A DNA stretch of 64,000 nucleotides, from positions 1,645,363 to 1,709,362 of the forward strand of contig NZ_CP036349.1 of NCBI RefSeq assembly GCF_007753265.1, read 5' to 3'. Of this stretch, positions 37,839-46,582 are shown piece after piece. Below the pieces are notes generated by a model. It made no database searches. It was not told where the DNA came from and was given only the letters and a program-made list of their open reading frames with translations. The stretch is from Botrimarina mediterranea. GTDB taxonomy: Bacteria > Planctomycetota > Planctomycetia > Pirellulales > Lacipirellulaceae. The translations under genes and the position numbers were made by a program. Numbering within the stretch: position 1 is the stretch's first letter; each line of letters opens with the position of its first letter.

Positions 37839-38591
37839 TTGAAACGCGCCATCATCAGCGACATCCACGGCAACCTTGAGGCGCTCGAGACGGTTCTCGC
37901 GCACATCAAGGAGCAGGGGATCGACGAGGTCTTCTGCCTCGGCGACGTCATCGGCTACGGGCCGAAGCCCTGCGAGTGCCTCGACGCGGTGATCGCCAAC
38001 TGCAAAGTGGCCCTGTTGGGCAACCACGACCAGGGCGCGCTGTTCGATCCCGAGGGCTTCAACAGCGGCGCCGAGCGGGCCATCTTCTGGACCCGCGACC
38101 AGCTCGAAGCCATCAAGGGCGACCGCGACCAGGTCGATCTACGCTGGGACTTTCTCGGCGGACTGCCGCGGGTCCATCGCGACCGCGATTGGCTCTTCGT
38201 TCACGGGTCGGCCCGCAACCCGGTGAACGAGTACGTCTTCCCCGAAGACATCTACAACCAGAAGAAGATGGAGAAGCTGTTCAGCCTCGTGCCGCACGGC
38301 TGCTTCCAGGGCCACACGCACGTGCCGGGCGTCTTCACCGAGAGCCGCAACTTCGTCACGCCCGAAGAAACGAACTACGTCTACGAAGTCAACGACCAGA
38401 AGTTCATGGTGAACGTCGGCTCGGTCGGCCAGCCGCGCGACGGCGACCCGCGGGCGTGCTACGTGGTGCAGGAGGACGACCGCATCACGTTCCACCGGGT
38501 CGAGTACGACATCGACGCCACGGCGAACCTGATTTACGCAACGCCAGAACTCGACAATTTCCTCGGCGACCGCATCAAGCAAGGTCGCTGA
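37839..38591 (+). CDS. Metallophosphoesterase (YfcE-type), TTG start
   Basis: This 250-residue calcineurin-like phosphoesterase has the metal motifs DIHGN (about 8-12), [16 protein letters not shown] and FVHGS, with the final GHTHVPGVF. The start codon is TTG at 37839, preceded by GGGAGG at 37825-37830 at proper spacing. No ATG lies between it and the DIHGN motif, so the rare start is well supported. The substrate is unknown; relatives act on phosphodiesters or nucleotides. yidC follows on the same strand after a palindromic spacer. Confidence 0.93.
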   Translation: MKRAIISDIHGNLEALETVLAHIKEQGIDEVFCLGDVIGYGPKPCECLDAVIANCKVALLGNHDQGALFDPEGFNSGAERAIFWTRDQLEAIKGDRDQVDLRWDFLGGLPRVHRDRDWLFVHGSARNPVNEYVFPEDIYNQKKMEKLFSLVPHGCFQGHTHVPGVFTESRNFVTPEETNYVYEVNDQKFMVNVGSVGQPRDGDPRACYVVQEDDRITFHRVEYDIDATANLIYATPELDNFLGDRIKQGR

Positions 38592-38627
38592 CGAGCGAAG
38601 GACTCTTTTGGTCGGTCGCGAGTTCTC

Positions 38628-38673
38628 GCGCCGCTAAGCCGCAAGCGGCCTGCCGCTTGCGGCTTAGCGGCGC
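38628..38673. repeat. Hairpin of two inverted 20-bp repeat copies
   Basis: GCCGCTAAGCCGCAAGCGGC (38630-38649) is followed after 2 bases by its exact reverse complement (38652-38671), extended by GC pairs on both sides. It sits between the phosphoesterase and yidC genes. It appears to be the complete unit of which single arms occur inside coding regions at 26147, 32006, 45749 and 55048. Confidence 0.92.
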
Positions 38674-38700
38674 CACCCCACGAACACCCCTCTTAGGCGA

Positions 38701-41091
38701 ATGGACATCCAACAACGCCGGCCGACGCCCCGCGGCGGCCAGCAGCCGCAGGACCAGCGGTTCTTTCTGATCCTGCTCATGTCGCTGGGCATCTTCATGC
38801 TGATGAACAGCATGTTCGCCCCGGCGCCGGTGCAAGAGAAACCAGACGATAAGGCCGCCGACATCGTTGAAGGCCCGCAGCGCGACGCCGAGGCCGAGCC
38901 CGACATCCCCGCCGACGACGCCGGCACGATCGAGGACGACGCCCCCGCTAGAGCGGAGCACATCGCGTTGGGGTCGGTCGATCCCGCCGGCGCGTACCGG
39001 ATGCTGCTGACGGTCAACAACGTCGGCGGCGCCATCGAACGCGTCGAACTCTCCAGCGACAACTTCCGCGACCTCGACGACCGCAGTGGCTATCTCGGAC
39101 AGCTTGCGCTGACCGACGCGGAAGGGGGCGGCGCGCTGGTGAACTACGTCGGCCCGGGAACGCCCGCGGCCGAAGCGGGGCTGCAAGTTGGAGATATCAT
39201 TACCCAGGGCATCATCAACAGCTCCGCTTCGTCCTCGCCGGCAAGTAGAGAACAACCGATCGCGGATGCCCACGACCTGTTGCGACTGCTCGATCGTGCT
39301 AGGCCGCGACAGACAATCTCGCTCATCGGTAATCGCAATGGCGACGACCTCTCGCTGACCGCCAAGCTCCGCCGCCAGCCGCTCGACCTCATGCGGCCCG
39401 AGGCCGAGAACGTCCGCCTGCACTCACCGAACCTAGCGGAAGAATATGCTTCGGTTCCCTCGTTTTTCGTGCGGTTGAAGTCGGTGAGCGGCAGCAACGC
39501 CGCGGCCGTTGTCGAGGCGAACCGCGAACTTCTCGAAGAGCCCTGGACCGTTGATCAGCGCGACGACGAAGCCGTTACGCTTCGCCAACGGCTGCCGAAG
39601 CTTGGGCTCGAAGTCGTGAAGCGTTTCACGGTGGTCCAGACGCCGGAGGCCGAGCGGAAGAACGAGGCGCATCCGTCGTATCACTTCGACATCTCGGTCG
39701 AGCTTCGCAACCTACGCACTGAGTCGCAGACAGTTGCTTACGAGCTGGAAGGCCCGAACGGGATGCCGATCGAGGGCTTCTGGTTCGCCAACAAGATCGG
39801 CCGCGGCGACGGCAGCTTCTTCGGCGACTGGGGCAGCTTTGGCTTGCGCGACGTGGTTGTGCGGTTCGTTGACGACCGGCTGACGCAGTTCGCTTCATCG
39901 ACCGTCGCCGACGGCGATGTCAAGCCGATGGGGCAGGGCCGCCCGTTGGCGTTCGCCGGCGTCGATTCGCAGTACTTCGCTTCGATCGTCATCCCGCGGA
40001 AGGCGAACCTTACCGACGTCCGCACCGCCGAGGTACGCGCCGAGTTGGCGACCGAGAAGCTCCCCAACAGCGATCAGAGCCGTTGGCAGAACGTGACCGT
40101 CGTGTTGGAAAGTGAGCCGACAATCCTCGGCGCGGCGGAAAGCGACTCGGCCAGTGTGACGGATGACTATCGCGTCTTCGCCGGGCCGAAGCTGCCCGAG
40201 TTGCTCCAGGCCTACGCCGCCGGCGACGACCCCAACCACACGCTCCACGACGTGCTGTACTACGGTTGGTTCGGCTGGGCAGCGAAGCCGATGCTGTGGC
40301 TACTGCACACGTTCAACGGCCTGGTGGGCAACTACGGCATCGCCATCATCATGCTGACGGTCTGCGTCCGCGGCGCCATGTTCCCGATCAGCCGGCAGAC
40401 GGCGAAGAACATGGTGAAGATGCAGGAGCTGAAGCCGGAGATCGACCGCATCGCCGAGCGCTACAAGGAAGACATGCAGAAGCGGTCACAGGCGCAGCAG
40501 GAGCTGTTCCGCAAGCACAACTACAACCCGGCCGCGGGGTGTCTGCCGCTATTCATCCAGCTGCCGATCTTCATGGGCCTGTACCGGGCCCTGGCGGTCG
40601 ATGTCGAGCTGCGACAGGCTCCCCTGATCAGCGACGCGATCCGCTTCTGCAGCAACCTCGCCGCGCCGGACATGTTCCTCGACTGGTCGGCCTATATGCC
40701 GCAGTGGATGAACAACGGCGTCGGCATCTTCGGCTTCGGGCCGTACTTCAACCTTTTGCCGCTGGTCACCGTCGCGTTGTTCCTGCTCCAGCAGAAGATG
40801 TTCATGCCGGAGCCGACCAACGACCAGATGCGCATGCAGCAGCAGATGATGAAGTACATGATGCTGTTCATGGGCCTGATGTTCTTTAAGGTGCCCAGCG
40901 GTTTGTGCATCTACTTCATCGCTTCGAGCCTGTGGGGCATAGCCGAGCGGAAGATGCTCCCCAAGCCCACGCCACCGGCAGGAGGCGCCATCTCGCCGAA
41001 GACATCGCCTGTGAAGACGCCGCCGAGTAGCAACGGCGCCGCGAAGGCGAAGGCCGCTGCGAAGCGAGCGAAGGGGAAGAAGCGGAAGTAG
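38701..41091 (+). CDS. yidC: YidC membrane protein insertase with a PDZ-like domain
   Basis: The product has 796 residues, longer than usual (about 550-600). An N-terminal helix (21-41) precedes an acidic linker. The periplasmic domain is interrupted by a PDZ-like segment (about 133-233; NYVGPGTPAAEAGLQVGDII, then ISLIGNRNGDDLSL). The rest of the YidC periplasmic domain follows (about 235-510). The conserved Oxa1 core (about 540-770) shows NYGIAIIMLTVCVRGAMFPI, AAGCLPLFIQLPIFMGLYRA and the GLCIYFIASSLWGI helix. The C-terminus is basic (AKAKAAAKRAKGKKRK), as in ribosome-binding YidC tails. It inserts membrane proteins with or without Sec. mnmE follows, an arrangement seen in many bacteria. Confidence 0.95.
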   Translation: MDIQQRRPTPRGGQQPQDQRFFLILLMSLGIFMLMNSMFAPAPVQEKPDDKAADIVEGPQRDAEAEPDIPADDAGTIEDDAPARAEHIALGSVDPAGAYRMLLTVNNVGGAIERVELSSDNFRDLDDRSGYLGQLALTDAEGGGALVNYVGPGTPAAEAGLQVGDIITQGIINSSASSSPASREQPIADAHDLLRLLDRARPRQTISLIGNRNGDDLSLTAKLRRQPLDLMRPEAENVRLHSPNLAEEYASVPSFFVRLKSVSGSNAAAVVEANRELLEEPWTVDQRDDEAVTLRQRLPKLGLEVVKRFTVVQTPEAERKNEAHPSYHFDISVELRNLRTESQTVAYELEGPNGMPIEGFWFANKIGRGDGSFFGDWGSFGLRDVVVRFVDDRLTQFASSTVADGDVKPMGQGRPLAFAGVDSQYFASIVIPRKANLTDVRTAEVRAELATEKLPNSDQSRWQNVTVVLESEPTILGAAESDSASVTDDYRVFAGPKLPELLQAYAAGDDPNHTLHDVLYYGWFGWAAKPMLWLLHTFNGLVGNYGIAIIMLTVCVRGAMFPISRQTAKNMVKMQELKPEIDRIAERYKEDMQKRSQAQQELFRKHNYNPAAGCLPLFIQLPIFMGLYRALAVDVELRQAPLISDAIRFCSNLAAPDMFLDWSAYMPQWMNNGVGIFGFGPYFNLLPLVTVALFLLQQKMFMPEPTNDQMRMQQQMMKYMMLFMGLMFFKVPSGLCIYFIASSLWGIAERKMLPKPTPPAGGAISPKTSPVKTPPSSNGAAKAKAAAKRAKGKKRK

Positions 41092-41127
41092 GGTTGATGG
41101 GTCGGGGGTGGCGTTGAACTTGACTCG

Positions 41128-41190
41128 CGTAGGATGGCGCCGCAGGCCCATCTTACCCATCGAGTGATGGGCCTGCGGCGCCATCCTACG
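41128..41190. repeat. Perfect 25-base palindrome between yidC and mnmE
   Basis: The arms CGTAGGATGGCGCCGCAGGC... (41128-41152) and the exact reverse complement (41166-41190) surround a 13-base loop. It lies 36 bases after yidC and 46 before mnmE, so it probably attenuates or ends transcription between them. Confidence 0.88.
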
Positions 41191-41236
41191 AGGCTCCTAA
41201 GAGCCATGAGCGCGCCAGCGCCGGGAGTGAATCACC

Positions 41237-42580
41237 GTGACGCCCGACGTTAACGACACGATCGTCGCCATCGCAACGGCCCGCGGCGCGAGCGAGCGCG
41301 GCGCGGTGCGGGTGTCGGGGCCGAGGGCGCTCGCGATCGTTGCGGCGCTAAGCGGCGAGCCGCTGACGTGTAGCGCTCCTCGACGATTAGGCGACCGCGT
41401 TCTATCGATTGAAATGGCCGGGACGCAACGTCATGTCCCGGTGGACCTTTTCGTCTGGCCCGACGAACGCAGTTATACTCGGCAGCCATCCGTCGAGGTC
41501 CACACGATCGGTTCGCCGGCGGTGCTCGACGCGATCGTGCGGGCGTGCCTGGCGGGCGGCTGTCGGCTGGCCGAGCCGGGCGAGTTTACGCTGCGGGCGC
41601 TCCTTGTGGGACGGATCGACCTAACGCAGGCCGAGGCGGTGCTGTCGGTGATCGACGCCCGCAGCGACGAGCGTCTCGCGGCGGCGCTGGAGCAACTCGC
41701 CGGGGGTCTCTCGACGCCGCTGCACCGGCTGCGAGCCGACCTCCTGGGCCTGCTCGCCGATCTCGAAGCGGGACTCGACTTCGTCGAGGAGGAGGACGTT
41801 CGCTTTGTTGAACCCGAAGCGCTCCGCCGCCGACTGACCGAGGCCGCCGAGCTTGTCGAGGCGACGCTCCAACAGGTAACCGCGCGCGACGCCGCCCAAC
41901 GGCTGCCGCGCGTGGCGATCATCGGCCCGCCGAACGTGGGCAAGAGCCGGCTCTTCAATGCGCTAGTGGATCGCTACAGCGTCGAGTCGCAACGACCGCA
42001 GGCGTTGGTGGCTGATGCGGTTGGCGTGACGCGCGACTTGCTCGCCGCCACGGTCGATCTGGATGGCGCGCGCGTCGAACTGATCGACACGGCCGGCGCC
42101 GACGAGACGGCGGCGATCGACGCGATCGACGGCGTCGCCCGCGAGCGCCTGTCGGCCGTGCTTCGCGACGCCGACGTTTTCGTCGAATGCCGCCGCGCCG
42201 ACCGCATCGCCGGCGTGCTGCCGCCCGAACGGATCGGCGTTGCGACGATGGCCGATCTTTCACCGGTTGAGACGCCAACGAGTTGGCTAAGGACTAGCGC
42301 TACGAGTGGCGAAGGCCTTGAGGAACTCGCCGCTGAGATTAAAGTCCGCGTCCTTGAAACAACGCACGACGCCCTCGGCGTCACCGCCGACCGCGCGCGG
42401 ACGGGACTCGTCCAAGCCCATGAAGCACTGGTTCGAGCGTTCGCCGCGGCAGACGTCGGCGACGAGTTGGTGTCGCTCGAACTACGCGCGGCGCTCGACG
42501 GGCTAGGCCGCGTTGTCGGCGAGGTCGTGACCGACGAGGTGCTGGGGGAGATCTTTGGGAAGTTTTGTATTGGGAAGTAA
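41237..42580 (+). CDS. mnmE: MnmE tRNA modification GTPase with altered G4 motif
   Basis: This 447-residue GTPase, with MnmG, modifies U34 of certain tRNAs. The N-terminal folate-binding domain starts NDTIVAIATARGASERGAVRVSG and contains PGEFTLRALLVGRIDLTQAEAV. The G domain has G1 GPPNVGKS, switch GVTRDLL and G3 DTAG. The G4 motif NKxD is replaced by TMAD (in VGVATMADLS context, about residue 337-340). SATSGEGLEEL is G5. The C-terminus ends FCIGK, with the conserved catalytic-site Cys. The rest is full length, so it is likely functional with changed guanine recognition (inference). Confidence 0.94.
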   Translation: MTPDVNDTIVAIATARGASERGAVRVSGPRALAIVAALSGEPLTCSAPRRLGDRVLSIEMAGTQRHVPVDLFVWPDERSYTRQPSVEVHTIGSPAVLDAIVRACLAGGCRLAEPGEFTLRALLVGRIDLTQAEAVLSVIDARSDERLAAALEQLAGGLSTPLHRLRADLLGLLADLEAGLDFVEEEDVRFVEPEALRRRLTEAAELVEATLQQVTARDAAQRLPRVAIIGPPNVGKSRLFNALVDRYSVESQRPQALVADAVGVTRDLLAATVDLDGARVELIDTAGADETAAIDAIDGVARERLSAVLRDADVFVECRRADRIAGVLPPERIGVATMADLSPVETPTSWLRTSATSGEGLEELAAEIKVRVLETTHDALGVTADRARTGLVQAHEALVRAFAAADVGDELVSLELRAALDGLGRVVGEVVTDEVLGEIFGKFCIGK

Positions 42581-42608
42581 AAAGCCAGCGTCCGGCACCT
42601 GAGGGTGT

Positions 42609-42767
42609 CCCCCTCCCTCTCTTAGGGAGGGGCTAGGGGAGGGTCGGCGTTATCCGTTACGTCTCGCGTATTTGGCGAGTACCGCACAGAGTTGTGATGG
42701 TGCACAAGCCGTAAATTCGATCAACACGTTTCACCCTCCCCTAACCCCTCCCTAAAAAGGGAGGGGG
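42609..42767. repeat. CCCTCCC-type inverted repeat between mnmE and POT transporter
   Basis: The left arm (42609-42644) and right arm (42733-42767, ACCCTCCCCTAACCCCTCCC...) are near reverse complements, and each arm can also fold on itself (CCCTCCCT..AGGGAGGG). It occupies most of the 206-base convergent spacer. The sequence type CCCCTAACCCCTCCCTAA..GGGAGGGG looks like a dispersed element. Confidence 0.8.
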
Positions 42768-42786
42768 ATAAGGAAGCGTTTCACCA

Positions 42787-44184
42787 CTAACCATGCGCGT
42801 CGGCGACGACTTCCTCTTCACCCTGTAGGTAGGTGCTTCCCCGGTAGAACGGCGCCCATGCCAGGTAGGCGATCGCGACCACCAACATCGACCCGGCGAA
42901 GAACCAATAGTAGCTGGCCCCAGGGAGCAGCACCGTGCCGTCTTCGCGTTCGATGAACGTGTTCACTAGGGCCGTGAAGACGTTGCCGATTGAGATGCTG
43001 ATCATGCAGAAGGCCATGACGAAAGACTTCATCCGCCGCGGCGCCTGGGTGTAGAAGAACTCGAGCATCGTAATCGAGATCAGCACCTCGGCCGCGGTCA
43101 GGATGAAGTAAGCGAGAATCTGCCAACCGATCGACGGCGTTTGGCCATCGGTGATGCGCTGCTCGATCAAGGCCGAGACGGCGAACGATCCGGCCGTGAT
43201 GAATAACCCGGCGCCGATCTTCCGTAGTGGGGTGACGGCAATGAATCGATCGACGAACGGGTAAACCACGATCGAAAACAGCGGCACAAGCGTGAGCACG
43301 AACATGCCGTTGATGGCCTGCATCTGCGACGGGTCCAGCGAGAAGCCCAACAGCGGCAGACGCAGGTCCATCTTATCGGCCTGAAACACCCAGGCACTCG
43401 CGGTCTGGTCGAAGAGCGACCAGAACATCGCGACGAAGAGCAGTAGTGGCAGGAGGTTCAATAGCGCTCTGACGCCCTCGGGGCTGAGGGTCTCTTTCCA
43501 GAAGGCGGAACCAGATGGCGGGACATGGACAAACTTGTTGCGGCCGAGCCAGAACATGAAGGTTGCGATCGCCATCAAGACGCCGGGCACGCCGAAGGCC
43601 CATGCAGGGCCGAACGACGGGTGATTCAAGAGCCACGGGGTGAGAAGCTGAGACCCGATCGCGCCGAGGTTGATCGAGAAGTAAAACCAACTGTAGACGC
43701 GTGGCAGCAGATGCTTGTTGCTAGTCCCGAACTGATCGCCGACGTGCGCGGTGACGCACGGCTTGATAGCCCCTGCGCCGCACGCGATCAGCGCGAGCCC
43801 GATATATAGTATGTAGCGTGATCGGATTGTCTCAGCCAGCGGCGTATCGACCATCGCCATCAACGCATGGCCCGCGCAATAGAAGAGCGATAGCCACAGG
43901 ATGGTGCGGTACTTGCCAAAGTATCGATCGGCGATGATCGCCCCGACGAACGGCGTCGTATAGGTCGCTGCAATGAACCAACTGATCGCCGCTGTGGCCT
44001 GCTCCTCAGTGAGGTTGTCGGGCTCGCCATCAAGACCCACCAAGTGCTTGGTAAGGAAGGCCGCGAGAATTACCCGCATCCCATAAAAACTAAAACGTTC
44101 GGCGGCCTCGTTGCCGACGATGTAAGGGATGCCCCCCGGCATCTGAGTTTGCTGCGGGTCGGGGGCGGTGCGATGGCTGGCCAA
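42787..44184 (-). CDS. POT-family proton-dependent oligopeptide transporter
   Basis: This 465-residue protein has about twelve helices. PTR2 signatures are present: EAAERFSFYGMRVILAAFL (with the ExxERFxYYG motif), FVGAIIADRYFGKYRTILW, and FYFSINLGAIGSQLLTPWLL. It takes up di- and tripeptides with protons across the inner membrane. The C-terminal MISISIGNVFTALVNTFI is also typical. The length is normal. It is convergent with mnmE and divergent from the RsmB-type gene. Confidence 0.95.
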   Translation of the reverse strand: MASHRTAPDPQQTQMPGGIPYIVGNEAAERFSFYGMRVILAAFLTKHLVGLDGEPDNLTEEQATAAISWFIAATYTTPFVGAIIADRYFGKYRTILWLSLFYCAGHALMAMVDTPLAETIRSRYILYIGLALIACGAGAIKPCVTAHVGDQFGTSNKHLLPRVYSWFYFSINLGAIGSQLLTPWLLNHPSFGPAWAFGVPGVLMAIATFMFWLGRNKFVHVPPSGSAFWKETLSPEGVRALLNLLPLLLFVAMFWSLFDQTASAWVFQADKMDLRLPLLGFSLDPSQMQAINGMFVLTLVPLFSIVVYPFVDRFIAVTPLRKIGAGLFITAGSFAVSALIEQRITDGQTPSIGWQILAYFILTAAEVLISITMLEFFYTQAPRRMKSFVMAFCMISISIGNVFTALVNTFIEREDGTVLLPGASYYWFFAGSMLVVAIAYLAWAPFYRGSTYLQGEEEVVADAHG

Positions 44185-44305
44185 GGCGCGGTTCCTGCGT
44201 GAGTGGCGACGGGTCGGCCCGCCGAGTCTAACGGAACCAGCCGCTCGGTTCTGCGCCGGCGCCTTTGCGTCTTAGCGCCTTTGCGTGAGACTTTTAAGCC
44301 TACTC

Positions 44306-44392
44306 TGTGGGAGGCGTCTCCAGACGCCGATAATGCGCACCATGCCGTTAGCGATTGCGGCGCGTAATCGGGGTCTGGAGACCCCTCCCACA
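44306..44392. repeat. Dispersed palindromic element with conserved loop
   Basis: 26-base arms (44306-44331 and 44367-44392; TGTGGGAGGCGTCTCCAGAC... and its near complement) have two mismatches and a 35-base loop. Read on the minus strand the loop matches that of the element upstream of hemL. It lies in the divergent POT/RsmB spacer, ends 31 bases before the RsmB-type start and may carry or block a promoter. Confidence 0.85.
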
Positions 44393-44423
44393 ACGAGGCA
44401 GTGCAAAGGAATGGGAGCTGAGT

Positions 44424-45386
44424 TTGATCGAGATCGACGACGCCTACGGATTGCCGTGCGAATTCGTTGGGCGGCTGCGCGCCGTGTTTGGCGAAAGGGC
44501 TGAGGAGGTGCTGCGGACGTTTGGTGAGACGCGGCGGCCGGGCGCGTGGGCGAACCCACTTCGAAGCGACGATGCGGACCCGCTTGTGCTCATGGCGGAG
44601 GTCGGCGTCGAGGGTCGGCGTTGCGAGTGGCTCCCCGAGGCGGCGACGATCGAGTCGGCGGACAAGTCGAAGGTGACGGAGTCGGCGATTGCGGCGGATG
44701 GTCGGCTCTATGTGCAGAATCTTTCGAGCATGCTCGCTCCGTTGGTGCTCGATCCGCAGCCGGGCGAGACGGTGCTCGACCTCGCCGCGGCGCCGGGCGG
44801 GAAGACGCTGCATCTGGCGGCGCGGATGCGGCTCGAAGGCGAATTGGCGGCGGTCGAGCCCGTCCGCGACCGCTTCTTCAAGTTAAGGCAGAACCTGGAG
44901 CGCTGCGGCGCCGGCGAATTCGTCCGCACCTTTACGCACGACGGCCGCGATGTGGGCCGCAAGACGCCCGAGCGTTTCGACGCGGTGCTGCTCGACGCGC
45001 CGTGTTCGAGCGAGGCGCGGTTCGACCCCCAGCATCCGGGGACGTTCGCCTACTGGGGACCGCGCAAGCTCGCCGAGTCGGCCCGGAAGCAAAAAGCTCT
45101 GCTGCGGTCGGCCCTCGACGCCACACGACCCGGCGGGCGGGTGCTTTACTGCACCTGCTCTTTCGCGCCGGAAGAGAACGAGCTGGTGGTGGCCCACACG
45201 CTGCGACGGCTCGCCGGTGTGGTCGAGATCGAACCAATCGACCTTTCCATTGGCGATAGCCAGATGGCGGGGCTCACGGCATGGCAAGGCAAGCGTCTAC
45301 CCGATGTGATCGCCGAAACGGTGCGGATCGTCCCCGACGATCGCCTGGCGGGGTTCTATTTGGCTATGCTGAGGAAGATCGACTAA
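44424..45386 (+). CDS. RsmB/NOP-type RNA m5C methyltransferase, TTG start
   Basis: The 320-residue product is a class I SAM-dependent RNA (cytosine-5) methyltransferase. Motifs include VQNLSSMLAPLVLDPQPGETVLD, the SAM loop AAAPGGKT, the motif IV Cys in DAPCSSEARFDP, and the motif VI catalytic Cys in YCTCSFAPEENE. It acts on rRNA or tRNA; the target is unknown. The TTG at 44424 follows GGGAG (44413-44417) by six bases. A longer in-frame reading from 44355 would translate the palindromic element and is rejected. It lacks the N-terminal NusB-like domain of RsmB. Confidence 0.9.
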   Translation: MIEIDDAYGLPCEFVGRLRAVFGERAEEVLRTFGETRRPGAWANPLRSDDADPLVLMAEVGVEGRRCEWLPEAATIESADKSKVTESAIAADGRLYVQNLSSMLAPLVLDPQPGETVLDLAAAPGGKTLHLAARMRLEGELAAVEPVRDRFFKLRQNLERCGAGEFVRTFTHDGRDVGRKTPERFDAVLLDAPCSSEARFDPQHPGTFAYWGPRKLAESARKQKALLRSALDATRPGGRVLYCTCSFAPEENELVVAHTLRRLAGVVEIEPIDLSIGDSQMAGLTAWQGKRLPDVIAETVRIVPDDRLAGFYLAMLRKID

Positions 45387-45395
45387 TTGACTGGT

Positions 45396-45471
45396 GGCGA
45401 GCCGGCGACGTAAGTCGTCGGAGGAACCGGAGTACCCGCTTCACTCCGACGACTAACGTCGCCGGCTCGCC
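45396..45471. repeat. GGCGAGCCGG-family palindrome, copy 3
   Basis: 28-base arms (45396-45423 and 45444-45471) have one mismatch and a 20-base loop. The minus strand of the loop reads TGAAGCGGGTACTCCGGTTC, almost the same as copy 1, so the unit is inserted in the reverse orientation. It lies between two rightward genes. Confidence 0.92.
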
Positions 45472-45484
45472 TTTTCTCTTGCAA

Positions 45485-46582
45485 ATGCTTCTTCTCGTGA
45501 TGCGACGCCTTCTCGTTCTCTTCTTGTTGCTCCAAGCCATCGCCGCGATAGCGGCCGACCCCGTTCGCGTCGCGATCGTGGGCGTGTCGCACGACCATGT
45601 GTTTGGTCTGTTGGGTCGGCCGCGAGACATCGGCGACATCGAGATCGTTGCGGTAGTAGATGCAGACCGTGAGCTTGCGATGGGGCGGATGAGCAACGCG
45701 GGGTTAGACAAGAAGCTTTACTATCAGGATCTCGAGCAAGCGTTGGCGGCCGCTAAGCCGCAAGCGGCTGTTCTCTTCGGCAGCATCCGCGCGCACCATG
45801 AGCAGGCGATTGCTTGTGCCGGCGCTGGTGTGCACGTGATGGTCGAGAAGCCGCTGGCGACGAACCTTGCCGATGCTCGCGCGATGGTGGACGCGGCCGA
45901 ACGGGCAGGCGTTCAGTTGTTGACGAATTACGAAACGACTTGGTACCGCAACCTTCATGAAATCAAGCGCCGTGTGGACGCTCACGAGCAGGGGAATACC
46001 CGACGGATGGTCTTTCGGATGGGCCATGCGGGGCCGATTGAGATCGGTTGTCGCGAGCCGTTCCTGGAGTGGTTGCTCGACCCCGCGGAGAACGGCGGCG
46101 GGGCGGTCACGGACTTCGGTTGTTACGGCGCGAACCTGGCGACGTGGCTGATGAATGGCGAGCGACCGATCGCGGTAAGTTGCGTGACGAAGCGTATCAA
46201 GCCGCGGCGCTATCCCAACGTGGACGACGACGCGACGATCACCATCGAGTACGCCGACGCCGTCGCGGTGGTGCAGGCGTCATGGAACTGGCCCTTCAAC
46301 GTGAAGGACGCGGTGGTCTACGGCGCGACGGGTGAGCTATCGAGCAAGGGCGATCGCGAGGTGAGCGGTTGGCGGCACGGCGAAGACCGGCCGACCACGT
46401 CGCGCGCGCCGGAGTTGCCAGAGTGGGAAGGCGACCCGTTCGCTCACTTGGCGGCCGTCGTCCGTGGCGAGGCCAAGCCCAACGCCCTGTCGTCAGTCGA
46501 GAACAACTTGCTAGTTGTCGAGGTGCTCGACGCGGCGCGCCAGTCGGCGAAGACCGGACAGCGAGTTGTGCTATCAAGATGA
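45485..46582 (+). CDS. Exported Gfo/Idh/MocA family oxidoreductase
   Basis: The product has 365 residues. A signal peptide is visible (MRRLLVLFLLLQAIAAIAAD from Met6). The NAD(P)-binding Rossmann part has VRVAIVGVSHDHVFGLL, an unusual version of the glycine motif, and HVMVEKPLATNLADARAMVD with the catalytic EKP. The C-terminal dehydrogenase domain contains NGGGAVTDFGCYGANLATWL. Exported members are frequent in planctomycetes and act in sugar metabolism (family knowledge). AAAKPQAAV is coded by the 20-bp repeat at 45749-45768. The stop is directly adjacent to that of the opposite SLC13 gene. Confidence 0.92.
   Translation: MLLLVMRRLLVLFLLLQAIAAIAADPVRVAIVGVSHDHVFGLLGRPRDIGDIEIVAVVDADRELAMGRMSNAGLDKKLYYQDLEQALAAAKPQAAVLFGSIRAHHEQAIACAGAGVHVMVEKPLATNLADARAMVDAAERAGVQLLTNYETTWYRNLHEIKRRVDAHEQGNTRRMVFRMGHAGPIEIGCREPFLEWLLDPAENGGGAVTDFGCYGANLATWLMNGERPIAVSCVTKRIKPRRYPNVDDDATITIEYADAVAVVQASWNWPFNVKDAVVYGATGELSSKGDREVSGWRHGEDRPTTSRAPELPEWEGDPFAHLAAVVRGEAKPNALSSVENNLLVVEVLDAARQSAKTGQRVVLSR
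45749..45768 (+). repeat. 20-bp dispersed repeat inside the oxidoreductase gene
   Basis: The sequence GCCGCTAAGCCGCAAGCGGC is identical to the copies at 32006 and 38630. It is in frame and encodes AAKPQA(A) between the Rossmann strands, just before VLFGSIRAHHEQA. Confidence 0.9.

Noticed and set aside
44355-44423. N-terminal extension of the RsmB-type protein
   Set aside because: It translates the right arm and loop of a palindromic repeat; a TTG with a proper ribosome site lies downstream at 44424.
45281-45484. N-terminal extension of the Gfo/Idh/MocA protein
   Set aside because: It overlaps the previous gene and the whole palindrome; the signal peptide starts only at 45485/45500.
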